Part shown: piece by piece, positions 1 to 7,572 of the stretch
Layout: every line of letters begins with the position of its first letter
Position numbering within the stretch: the stretch's first letter is position 1
From: an uncultured Opitutia bacterium
Lineage (GTDB): Bacteria > Verrucomicrobiota > Verrucomicrobiia > Opitutales > UBA953
Assembly: GCA_903924185.1 (NCBI GenBank)
Contig: CAIYAN010000090.1
Span: 1 to 9,576, forward strand
DNA: 9,576 nucleotides
Direction: 5' to 3'
Translations under genes and position numbers: made by a program
The notes under the pieces: generated by a model
The model's input: only the letters and a program-made list of their open reading frames with translations
Database searches by the model: none
Told to the model about the DNA's origin: nothing

Positions 1-229
1 CGGCGTAATAGAGGCCCGTGGGTCGGCCGGCATATTCCACCAACATGTCCGCGTAGGCTTTCTGAAAAGCCGAATCACGCCGGGCCTCAGCGTAGGCCTT
101 GGTTAAGTCGAGCAAAGGCGTCATTAATGTCTCAGGGACATACATGCCGCCGAACTGGCCGAAACGGCCATGGACGTCGGGAACCTGAAAGCGAGGCTCG
201 GTGGTCGGGATAAGGCTGGAGGCCGACAT
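1..229 (-). CDS. trpB: Tryptophan synthase beta chain, N-terminal part (cut by window edge)
   Basis: TrpB is the PLP-dependent beta subunit of cytoplasmic tryptophan synthase; it condenses indole with serine in the last step of tryptophan synthesis. Only the first 76 codons are present, because the gene runs off base 1. The translated start contains GRFGQFGGMYVPETLM at about residues 22-37, then a helix ending in an ..AYAEARRD.. segment, and YAGRPTGLYYA at the cut end. This is the family's N-terminal signature (usually GRFGxFGGxYVPETLM ... GRPTPLYxA, from memory). The ATG at 227-229 is preceded by GGAGGA (complement of 236-241) at a normal distance, which fixes the start. The PLP lysine and the rest of the fold lie outside. 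The gene is divergent from uppP. A trpA partner beyond the edge is likely but not seen. Identification is very secure despite the truncation. Confidence 0.95.
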   Translation of the reverse strand, partial: MSASSLIPTTEPRFQVPDVHGRFGQFGGMYVPETLMTPLLDLTKAYAEARRDSAFQKAYADMLVEYAGRPTGLYYA

Positions 230-263
230 AAAGTGTCCTCCGATAAAGCGAGAAGCTCTCGGA

Positions 264-300
264 AGGGCAAGCGACAAGGTCACATCGCTGGACTTGCCCT
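264..300. promoter_or_regulatory. Inverted repeat in the divergent trpB/uppP intergenic region
   Basis: AGGGCAAG at 264-271 is repeated as its exact reverse complement at 293-300, with 21 bases between. A second short pairing (GCGA 271-274 with TCGC 285-288) nests inside. The 99-base gap must hold the promoters of both trpB and uppP. The repeat is therefore either an operator for a dimeric regulator or a stem-loop in the 5' leader of one of them. I see no convincing sigma-70 boxes on either strand and no T-run, so a terminator is unlikely. Function unknown. Confidence 0.4.
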
Positions 301-328
301 ACTCGACTATCCCGACCATTAGGAAGGT

Positions 329-1294
329 ATGCGTGGCCTTTGCCTCCTCTTGCTGACTCTCTGGGCGCCACTGTCGATGGCGGACTCGACATTCGCCCAC
401 ACCCAAGAAATCAGCGTGGAAGAGGCTCGTGCTCAGTTTACGACCACCCGAGTCATCGTGACCGGAGTCGTCGAAGGCGTCACGGAATTCCTGCCCGTTT
501 CCTCGACGGGCCACATGATTATCAGTGACCGCTTGCTGGGCGTGGATGATAACGAACACAAATTCGTGCGGGGCGTGGTCGATCGCAAAGGTCGCCCCAT
601 CCACCTGGACCGTGTTGCCGATGACTACATCGTCATCATCCAGTTTGGAGCCATCCTCGCCGTGCTCGTCGTCTTCTTCGCTCGACTGCGTCAACTCGTC
701 GTCGGGCTAGTCCGACTCGAACGCCCTGCCCTAGCCCTCACGCAGTCTATCGCGATTGCCTTCCTACCTGCCGCCGTGCTCGGCTTCCTCCTCAAGGACT
801 ACATTCCCTTTAGCATCGAGATTGTCGCGCTGGCACTCATCGGGGGCGGGGTCGTGATTCTGTTCGCCGAACGCCACCTACCGAAGCACGCGGTGCAACC
901 GGACGAAGTCCTGCACCTCAGCTGGAAACAGTCCCTAACGATTGGCCTCTGCCAATGCGTCGCCCTGATCCCCGGCACGAGCCGTTCGCTGGCGACAATC
1001 CTCGGCGGCCGCTGGGCGGGCCTCTCCGCCGCGGCGGCGACTGAGTTCTCGTTCTTGGTTGGGTTGGCCATCCTTTCCGCTGCATCGCTCTATAAGCTCT
1101 ACGCCCTTGGTCCGGCCGTTAGCCAAGTCTACCCTTTAGGCAGTGCCGGCCTCGGCCTGATCATTGCGGCCGTGTCCGCCTTCCTCTCAGTCAAATGGAT
1201 GGTGGGCTTCATCATGCGTCGCGGCATGGGCCCGTTCGCTTGGTATCGTATCGCCCTCGGTTCTGCCATCCTGGCTTGGGCTATTGCGACGTAA
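329..1294 (+). CDS. uppP: Undecaprenyl-diphosphate phosphatase (UppP/BacA family)
   Basis: UppP is an integral membrane enzyme that dephosphorylates undecaprenyl diphosphate, regenerating the lipid carrier for peptidoglycan and other envelope polymers; overproduction in other bacteria gives bacitracin resistance. The 321-residue protein shows both family motifs: VEGVTEFLPVSSTGH at 48-62 (acidic E49/E53 and H62) and PGTSRS at 215-220 with the catalytic-type arginine R219. About seven hydrophobic segments follow, ending with the C-terminal one near 305-320. Three things are unusual. Residues 1-18 look like a cleavable signal peptide ending SMA. About 20-25 extra polar residues (near 74-98) sit before the usual IQFGAILAV. 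The residue after SRS is Leu instead of the usual Gly. The start ATG has AGGAAGG (321-327) only one base away, and an in-frame TAG at 320-322 rules out a longer form. Met17 (377) is the alternative start. The length exceeds the family's usual ~270 residues mostly through the first two additions. Confidence 0.93.
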   Translation: MRGLCLLLLTLWAPLSMADSTFAHTQEISVEEARAQFTTTRVIVTGVVEGVTEFLPVSSTGHMIISDRLLGVDDNEHKFVRGVVDRKGRPIHLDRVADDYIVIIQFGAILAVLVVFFARLRQLVVGLVRLERPALALTQSIAIAFLPAAVLGFLLKDYIPFSIEIVALALIGGGVVILFAERHLPKHAVQPDEVLHLSWKQSLTIGLCQCVALIPGTSRSLATILGGRWAGLSAAAATEFSFLVGLAILSAASLYKLYALGPAVSQVYPLGSAGLGLIIAAVSAFLSVKWMVGFIMRRGMGPFAWYRIALGSAILAWAIAT

Positions 1295-1390
1295 GGGACG
1301 AAGACTGCACAAATGCCCCCGCCTCAAGGCCTTGCGGGTGTGGCCAGTGGGCAACCTACCAAAGTTATTCCCAGCAGGGGTCCACCGCTT

Positions 1391-1413
1391 AACCCTTTGG
1401 GCAAAAGGGGTTT
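1391..1413 (+). other. Stem-loop between uppP and mreB (weak terminator candidate)
   Basis: Bases 1391-1398 (AACCCTTT) pair with 1404-1412 with one bulged G (1407) around a GGGCA loop, followed by only three T residues. It could end the uppP transcript, but the T-tract is short, so this is a weak call. It directly abuts the TTGACT that begins the possible mreB promoter. A separate short stem, CCCGC 1318-1322 with GCGGG 1334-1338, lies closer to the uppP stop and has no T-run. Confidence 0.35.
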
Positions 1414-1441
1414 GACTCCCTTATTCATAGGTTATTCATAG
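1412..1441 (+). promoter_or_regulatory. Possible mreB promoter/operator: TTGACT plus a perfect 10-base direct repeat
   Basis: TTGACT at 1412-1417 is a good sigma-70 -35 match. It is followed by TTATTCATAG at 1421-1430 and again at 1432-1441, a perfect direct repeat with an 11-base period, about one helical turn. No good TATAAT lies at standard spacing: TTCATA at 1435-1440 is 17 bases from the -35 box but matches poorly. The second copy runs into the GAGGA that probably serves as the mreB ribosome binding site (1441-1445). This is the AT-richest part of the gap and immediately precedes the elongasome operon, so a promoter or regulator site is reasonable, but it is inferred. Confidence 0.4.
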
Positions 1442-1459
1442 AGGAAACCAACCCATCTG

Positions 1460-2476
1460 ATGTTCAAGCGCTTCCCCGGGCTATTCACGCAAGCCATCGG
1501 CATCGACCTCGGTACCGCCAACACGCTCGTCTTCCTTAAGGACCGCGGCGTCGTTCTCCGCGAACCTTCCGTCGTGGCCATCCGTACGAGCACGCGCAAG
1601 CCCATCGCTGTCGGCAACGAAGCCAAGATGATGCTGGGACGGACACCGGGCGACATTCAAGCCCTCCGCCCGATGAAGGACGGTGTTATCGCCGACTTCG
1701 AAATCAGCGAGCACATGCTCCGCTACTTCATCGGTAAGGTCGCCCGTAAGTCTTTCTTAACTAACCTCACCGTCGTCGTCGCCGTGCCTTATGGCATCAC
1801 CGCCGTTGAACGCCGTGCCGTCATGGACTCCGCCTACCGCGCGGGGGCCGATGATGTCATCACCATTCCAGAGCCGGTGGCTTCCGCTATCGGTGTCGGC
1901 CTCCCAGTCGAAGAACCGACCGGCTCCATGATCGTCGATATTGGTGGCGGTACGACCGAAGTCGCCGTCATCTCCCTCGGAGGCATTGTCCACGCCCGCT
2001 CCATTCGCGTGGGGGGCGACGAGTTCGACCTTTCCATCACCAAGTATATCCGTTCGTCGTATAATCTGATTATCGGCGAACGCACCGCGGAAGAGATTAA
2101 GATCAAGATTGGTTCCGCCTACGCCCTTGAGCAGGAATTGACCTATGAAGTGCGTGGTCGCGACGCGGTGACGGGCTTGCCCCGCTCCCTCCACCTGACC
2201 TCGCAGGAAGTCCGCGAGGCCATGGCCGACAACGTGAACCAGATCATCGAAGCCGTGAAGAGTTCGCTCGAGCGTATCCCCCCCGAACTCTCGGCCGACC
2301 TCGTCGACCGTGGCATCGTCATCGCGGGTGGCGGCGCCCTCATCCGCCGCATTGACCGCGCCCTCTCCGAAGCCACCGGCCTCCCGGTGATTGTCGCCGA
2401 GGACCCTTTGTGTGCCGTTGTCAATGGCACCGGCAAAATCCTCGCCAACGCCTCCCGCTGGAGCGGCCGAGAGTAA
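1460..2476 (+). CDS. mreB: Rod shape-determining protein MreB (bacterial actin)
   Basis: MreB is an actin-fold ATPase that polymerises under the inner membrane and directs lateral wall synthesis by the Rod complex. The 338 residues match the usual length. The nucleotide-binding motifs are in order: phosphate-1 IGIDLGTANTLVF at 13-25, the connecting segment TIPEPVASAIG at 135-145, phosphate-2 IVDIGGGTTEVAV at 158-170 and the adenosine motif GIVIAGGGALI at 285-295. The conserved GRTPGDIQALRPMKDGVIAD stretch (60-79) is present. The short, partly hydrophobic start MFKRFPGLF could be the membrane-binding end. The ATG at 1460 has GAGGA (1441-1445) 14 bases upstream, rather far; no better in-frame start exists nearby. 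It is the first gene of mreB-mreC-mreD-mrdA, preceded by its own leader, and nothing in it appears broken. Confidence 0.98.
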   Translation: MFKRFPGLFTQAIGIDLGTANTLVFLKDRGVVLREPSVVAIRTSTRKPIAVGNEAKMMLGRTPGDIQALRPMKDGVIADFEISEHMLRYFIGKVARKSFLTNLTVVVAVPYGITAVERRAVMDSAYRAGADDVITIPEPVASAIGVGLPVEEPTGSMIVDIGGGTTEVAVISLGGIVHARSIRVGGDEFDLSITKYIRSSYNLIIGERTAEEIKIKIGSAYALEQELTYEVRGRDAVTGLPRSLHLTSQEVREAMADNVNQIIEAVKSSLERIPPELSADLVDRGIVIAGGGALIRRIDRALSEATGLPVIVAEDPLCAVVNGTGKILANASRWSGRE

Positions 2477-2481
2477 TTCCT

Positions 2482-2495
2482 GCGGGCTAACCCGC
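2482..2495 (+). other. Tight stem-loop in the mreB-mreC gap
   Basis: GCGGG (2482-2486), loop CTAA (2487-2490), CCCGC (2491-2495) forms a perfect 5-bp hairpin. It fills most of the 20-base gap between the mreB stop and the mreC ATG and sits where a Shine-Dalgarno would be; no purine-rich SD is visible. There is no T-run, so it is not a terminator. It could lower mreC translation relative to mreB, or stop a processing exonuclease. Either role is inference. Confidence 0.4.
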
Positions 2496-2496
2496 C

Positions 2497-3390
2497 ATGG
2501 ATAATAACCGCCAAGGAGCCAAAGCGTCCTACGTCGCCCTAGTTTTCTTCACGGGGCTATGGTTGATTTTGCCTAGCGCCGTCCGTCGCTTCAACCGCGA
2601 AGCCTTCGCCGAATTCCAGGCCCCGGCCTTACACCTGGTCGGTAAGGGGCGGGACCTCGCTCGTTACTGGGAACTCCAAAGCCGCTCCCCGGAAGAACTC
2701 GTTGCCGCGGCCCGGGACCTCGCTCGCATCAACGCAGCGTTGGAACTGAAGATTCATTCCTTAGACGACGCCCGCAAAGAGAACACCCGTCTCCGCGAGA
2801 TGCTGCGCTACCCGCAGTCGACCGAATTCGTCACGGTTGTCGCACGGGTTTCCGTCCGCGAAACTTCTTCCTGGTGGCAACGCATCATCATTCGCAAAGG
2901 CCGCAGCGATGGCGTCCGCCCCGGCTGCCCCGTGGTCTTCGGTGACCGCGTCATCGGCCGCGTGAGCGTCGTCCACTTGACCACCAGCGAGGTGGACCTC
3001 GTCACCAGCCCGGGCTTCCGCTGTACCGCTTTTCTGGAAGGCGACGATCAATCCCGCATCGTCCACGTCAGTGGTCGTGCCGGCCTAGCGCTCTCCGCCC
3101 CTCGCGCCATGGTCTCCATCATCCCGCTCGATTACAATCCACCGGCCGGCCAGATCGCGAAGGTTATGACCACGGGTCTGGGCGGGGTCTTCCCCTCCGG
3201 CCTCACGTTGGGTACGCTGGAAGCAGGCGTCCAGACGACTTCCGAAAAGCACATGCAGACGGGCGCCCTCACCCCCGCCAAAGAACTGAGCTTCATTCAA
3301 GAAGTGTCGGTGCTGATTCCAAAATACCCCACGGCGGGTGAAATTCTCCTCACCCCGGCCGATGCCGGCAAACCGGAAGAATTCCGATGA
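2497..3390 (+). CDS. mreC: Rod shape-determining protein MreC
   Basis: MreC is a bitopic inner-membrane protein whose periplasmic part binds PBP2 and other Rod-complex members and promotes PBP2 activity. The 297 residues show the family layout: a short cytoplasmic N-terminus, one transmembrane segment at about 12-29, a heptad-like helical region around 65-103 (coiled coil, dimerisation), then the beta-rich domain. The hallmark ETSSWWQRIIIRKGRSDGV lies at 122-140, followed by PGCPVVFGDRVIGRV at 142-156. The start follows mreB by 20 bases with no clear ribosome binding site but a hairpin in the gap, so translation may depend on ribosomes leaving mreB. The 3' end overlaps mreD by four bases (ATGA, 3387-3390). 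Length and motifs are normal and nothing is broken. Confidence 0.96.
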   Translation: MDNNRQGAKASYVALVFFTGLWLILPSAVRRFNREAFAEFQAPALHLVGKGRDLARYWELQSRSPEELVAAARDLARINAALELKIHSLDDARKENTRLREMLRYPQSTEFVTVVARVSVRETSSWWQRIIIRKGRSDGVRPGCPVVFGDRVIGRVSVVHLTTSEVDLVTSPGFRCTAFLEGDDQSRIVHVSGRAGLALSAPRAMVSIIPLDYNPPAGQIAKVMTTGLGGVFPSGLTLGTLEAGVQTTSEKHMQTGALTPAKELSFIQEVSVLIPKYPTAGEILLTPADAGKPEEFR

Positions 3391-3917
3391 GCCTAAGCTG
3401 GGCCTGGCTTTTCCTGCTACTGGCGACCTTCCCTTGGTTGCTCGGTGTCGACCTGCTCTCGGACTCAGTGGCCACCTCGGGTGTCTGCCTCTTCATCTCC
3501 GGCGCAGCCATCATTGCGCCCTGCCGGCGTCTCCGTCGCTGGCAAGCGGTGCTCTTTTCCGGGTGCGTCGGCTTCCTCTTCGAATCCCTGCGGCCCATCC
3601 CCGATGGATCGCTTGCACTCCTCTTGGTCTTAGCCGCCATCTACTTGACCTCCCACCGCGACGAGATTCGTGATATGCCAAAGATGTTTTGGGCAGCCGT
3701 CCTCGTGAATGGCTTAGCCTGCACGACTTGGTTCATCGCCGCCGGCCTGGCCCATCTGAAAGAGGTCCCGCTGCTCTCGATGCACTTCCTCGGTCAGTGG
3801 TTATTGCATCTGCTACTCGCAACCATCCTCGCGGTATTGCTGCTGGTGCCACTGGCCCTGGTCCAGAACTTCGCCATGGATAAGATCGGCGTCCCGCAGC
3901 CCGACGAAGCCGCATGA
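3387..3917 (+). CDS. mreD: Rod shape-determining protein MreD (membrane)
   Basis: MreD is a small multi-span inner-membrane partner of MreC in the Rod complex. Its sequence is poorly conserved, so the call rests mainly on position between mreC and mrdA, plus size (176 residues) and topology. Hydrophobic stretches are seen at about 3-22, 30-45, 55-66, 73-88, 101-122 and 130-160, giving five or six spans. The segment GCVGFLFESLRPIP, near residues 58-72, resembles the G..xGLlxD..... region common in MreD, with E-S in place of the usual D. It starts at the ATGA overlapping the mreC stop and ends in an ATGA overlapping mrdA, so all three are probably translationally coupled. The charged tail (DKIGVPQPDEAA) should be cytoplasmic. 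No other family fits better. Confidence 0.85.
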   Translation: MSLSWAWLFLLLATFPWLLGVDLLSDSVATSGVCLFISGAAIIAPCRRLRRWQAVLFSGCVGFLFESLRPIPDGSLALLLVLAAIYLTSHRDEIRDMPKMFWAAVLVNGLACTTWFIAAGLAHLKEVPLLSMHFLGQWLLHLLLATILAVLLLVPLALVQNFAMDKIGVPQPDEAA

Positions 3918-5995
3918 AGGACGTCGACGGCCAGAACCCCTCCGCCCCTTCGGACCGCATTTCCCCCTGGCGGCTGAACGCGATTTTCTTCTTTTTCTGC
4001 GCTGGCTTCGTCTACGTTGCCGTGGGCCTAAGCTATCGTCAACTAGTCCAAAACGTAGAGCTTATTAAAGACTCGGTGGCCCAAAGCCAGCGGGTCGTCA
4101 TTCTACCGCCGTCGCGCGGTAAGATTTTTGACCGTAACGGGTACGTCCTCGTCGACAACCGTGTCCGCTGGAGTGTGAAAGCAGACTTACTCGCGCTCCA
4201 ACCTGAGTTCCGGAAGGAATACCTCTCCCTCCTCAAAAAGGAAAAGGACCGCTTTCCCGACCGCCGACCCGACTACGACCAACTCCAGCAGACCGCGCGC
4301 CTCAACGTGCTTAACGCTTGGCTGACTAAAATCTGGTTTGTCATCGACTCGACGAATCAAAAAGCGGCGAAAGGTACTCCCAAGGTTAAGTCGACCCCCG
4401 ACCTGCATCCGGAAGAACGCATGGTGCATCCGGATGCCCTCCGCAAGCACCTGAGCGAACGCCGCGCCCTGCTGTTCCCGCTGATTCTCGACCTCGCTTT
4501 TCCAAACTCGGGCCACACCGTCACCCCAGAGGAAGGCAATCGATCCGTCGCGCGCTTCATCGAGCAATTCCCGGTCCAGGGGCCCATTACCCTCGAAGCC
4601 GACATGGTGCGCTCCTACCCGAATGGCAAGTTAGCCTCCCACGTCTTAGGTTACGTACGCGACACCGACATCCTGAAAAGCAAACTGGATGACGCGGTCG
4701 TCGATGAATTCTTCAAGCTACAGAAAATAGGCCACGTCGGCAAGAAAGGTGCCGATGGGATCGAGGCGACCTACAACGAAGTCCTTTCCGGGTACAGCGG
4801 CTGGGAACTCTGGACCAAGACCTCGTCGGGCTATAACAAAGACCTGCTCCGTTTCGAACCTCCGAAACAAGGAGCGGACGTGGCCCTCTCTCTGGATACC
4901 AAGATCCAGAAATCCGCCGAAGAGGCCTTGGCCAAAATTGTGGACTCCCAAGGCAAGCCCTTGCCGGCGGCTGCCGTCATGCTCGACGTCAACACGGGCG
5001 AGATCTTGGCCTTGGCCAGCCAGCCGTCCTTCGACCCCAATGAAATGGCGGACCGCGTCACGCAGGCCTACTTTGACCAAGTGAACGCAGAGGGCGGCTG
5101 GCTGAACCGCGCGACCCAGGGGCTTTACGCCCCTGGCTCAACCTTCAAGTTAATCACCGCAACGGCCGGCATGCGTGCCGGCAAAATAGACTGGGACGAT
5201 ATCTTGGACTGTGGTCCCAGCTATATGGTCGGAGGGCGCGCCTTCCCCGAACATGACCCGGTCGGCTACGGTCAAGTCGATCTCGAGAAGATGCTCGCCG
5301 TCTCCTGTAACGTCTGGAACTACCAGGTCGGCTTACGGACTGGACCCGAAAATCTGGCTAAGGAAGCCCGCCGCTTTGGGCTCGACGCTCCCCTACTGCA
5401 AAAGCCGGTTGAGCACGACAATAACTCCAAGACCGAGCTCCCGAATCCGGCTACCCGCATGGTCGTCCCCGACCGCGCCTACAAGCAGCGGATTGCGGGT
5501 GAACCTTGGACGGATGGCGACACGGCCAACACTTCCATCGGGCAAGGCTACCTGCTCACAACCCCACTCCATATGGCATGCTTAATTGCTTCGATTGCCC
5601 GGGGTGAGACCCGGACGACTCCGAGCATCATCCATGACCCGGGCCGCGATGGGCGCCATCTCGGCGCCGAAGCCATTGGGCTGAATACCCAGCAACTCAA
5701 CGCTCTCCGCGAAGGCATGCTACGCTGCGTCGAGGAAGGGACCGCCAAGAGCGTGCGCATTCCCGGCCTGCCCTACGCCGCTAAGACCGGCACTTCCGAA
5801 TACTTCAAGAAAGGTGAAAAGGCTCACCTAGCGTGGATTATCGGTTACGCCCCCGCGGACAATCCCGTGGTGGCCTTCTGTGTGCTGGTGGAAGGGCAAC
5901 TCGATACCAGCACCTGGGGCGGCAAGACGGCTGGCCCCGTCGCTCGCGACATGATCCTCGCTTGGCAGACCGCGGCCGACAAGAAAGATAAATAG
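3914..5995 (+). CDS. mrdA: Penicillin-binding protein 2 (elongasome D,D-transpeptidase)
   Basis: PBP2 is the class B transpeptidase that cross-links lateral-wall peptidoglycan in the Rod complex and is a beta-lactam target. The 693-residue protein has a cytoplasmic tail, one membrane anchor at about 21-40, the pedestal-domain motif RGKIFDRNGYVLVDN at 68-82, then a conserved RSYPNGKLASHVLGYV segment. The catalytic domain carries all three active-site motifs: S409-T-F-K412 (in APGSTFK), S464-C-N466, and K624-T-G626 (in AAKTGTS). The stretch around 100-200, with a Lys/Pro-rich DSTNQKAAKGTPKVK-like piece, is longer and more polar than in enterobacterial PBP2 (about 630 residues), accounting for the extra length. 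The start overlaps the mreD stop (ATGA). It is the last gene of the operon; rodA, often adjacent elsewhere, is absent. It converges on the L,D-transpeptidase gene with 3 bases between stops. Confidence 0.96.
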   Translation: MKDVDGQNPSAPSDRISPWRLNAIFFFFCAGFVYVAVGLSYRQLVQNVELIKDSVAQSQRVVILPPSRGKIFDRNGYVLVDNRVRWSVKADLLALQPEFRKEYLSLLKKEKDRFPDRRPDYDQLQQTARLNVLNAWLTKIWFVIDSTNQKAAKGTPKVKSTPDLHPEERMVHPDALRKHLSERRALLFPLILDLAFPNSGHTVTPEEGNRSVARFIEQFPVQGPITLEADMVRSYPNGKLASHVLGYVRDTDILKSKLDDAVVDEFFKLQKIGHVGKKGADGIEATYNEVLSGYSGWELWTKTSSGYNKDLLRFEPPKQGADVALSLDTKIQKSAEEALAKIVDSQGKPLPAAAVMLDVNTGEILALASQPSFDPNEMADRVTQAYFDQVNAEGGWLNRATQGLYAPGSTFKLITATAGMRAGKIDWDDILDCGPSYMVGGRAFPEHDPVGYGQVDLEKMLAVSCNVWNYQVGLRTGPENLAKEARRFGLDAPLLQKPVEHDNNSKTELPNPATRMVVPDRAYKQRIAGEPWTDGDTANTSIGQGYLLTTPLHMACLIASIARGETRTTPSIIHDPGRDGRHLGAEAIGLNTQQLNALREGMLRCVEEGTAKSVRIPGLPYAAKTGTSEYFKKGEKAHLAWIIGYAPADNPVVAFCVLVEGQLDTSTWGGKTAGPVARDMILAWQTAADKKDK
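5116..5182 (+). other. Two perfect hairpins inside mrdA around the active-site serine codon
   Basis: The first is CCAGGGGC 5116-5123, loop TTTAC, GCCCCTGG 5129-5136: an 8-bp perfect stem ending two bases before the Ser409 codon (5138-5140). The second is GCCGGCA 5165-5171, loop TGCG, TGCCGGC 5176-5182: a 7-bp perfect stem. Both are in coding sequence and there is no T-run. They may be chance products of GC-rich codons. Confidence 0.45.
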
Positions 5996-5998
5996 GCC

Positions 5999-6549
5999 CT
6001 AGCGAATGTAGACCAGCGTTCCGACCGAAACGCGGTCAAAGAGCGCAATGACATCGGCATCCGATAGTAGCACGCAGCCATGGCTATTGGGTGTGCCCAA
6101 CTGGGCGTGCTGATTCGTGCCATGGACGTAGACGTAGCGTTGCTTAGTGTCGACGACCTGCCCCGCGGCATTAGCACCGGCGTTATGTCCGGGCTCGAGG
6201 CCAGCCAACCAAAGAATCCGCGACGTAATGAGGTTATCCTCGGCCGACGGCCAGTCAGACCAGAGTTTTCCCGTCGGTTGGCGGGCCTTAAAAACCATAC
6301 CCGCGGGAGCGCCGGCCCCGATCTTCTCGGAAACCTGATGTAGGCCGGTAGGGGTCTGCTGGGAATCTTGGAGACAGCCACGGCCTGCTCGCGCCGTGCT
6401 GATGGTATAGGAATCGCACCCCGCACCATAAAAATGCCAGAGTTTTTGCTGGTCAACCGACACCAGAAGGCAATCTTCCGACATGGATACACCCAACGCC
6501 TGGAGGCGTTCGGCGAACTCTTTTTTCAAAACCAAGGATAACTCAGAAC

Positions 6550-6556
<7 letters not shown>
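5999..6556 (-). CDS. Small L,D-transpeptidase (YkuD domain), no signal peptide
   Basis: YkuD-fold enzymes use an active-site cysteine to make or edit 3-3 cross-links in peptidoglycan or to attach proteins to it. This 185-residue protein has the fold's catalytic pattern: H145-G-T-N148, then S158-H-G-C161 with Cys161 as nucleophile. Upstream are TPTGLHQVSEKIGAG (68-82) and GMVFKARQPTG (86-96), which I recall from a short subfamily in Verrucomicrobiota and related bacteria. The residue two after the Cys, usually Arg in the SHGC(I/V)R motif, is Leu here (SHGCVLLS). No signal peptide, lipobox or membrane helix is visible, so export is unexplained. The ATG at 6554-6556 overlaps the divergent asd start. 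Met25 (6482-6484) would avoid the overlap and still keep the whole catalytic domain, but residues 10-23 (helical, FAERLQALGV) look coding. Neither start has a clear SD. The stop is 3 bases from mrdA's, tail to tail. Confidence 0.88.
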
Positions 6557-7569
<1,013 letters not shown>

Positions 7570-7572
7570 GCC

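Noticed and set aside
299..694. 131-codon open frame antisense to uppP
   Set aside because: It covers the conserved UppP motif region; no SD and no family resemblance.
1757..2194. 145-codon open frame antisense to mreB
   Set aside because: It lies entirely within the conserved MreB coding region, has no SD and reads as a GC-rich frame mirror (Asp/Gly/His-rich).
5845..6492. 215-codon minus-strand open frame over the mrdA end and L,D-transpeptidase gene
   Set aside because: It overlaps two well-supported genes in a different frame; its product is Arg/Ser/Pro-rich with no domain, typical of a shadow frame.
6495..6526. Hairpin 6495-6510 plus T6 at 6521-6526 as a terminator
   Set aside because: The T-run is ten bases from the stem and the site lies between divergent starts, where no plus-strand transcript needs ending.
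6485..6549. Lysine riboswitch upstream of asd
   Set aside because: Only about 65 bases are available, inside or next to the L,D-transpeptidase gene, far too short for that riboswitch.
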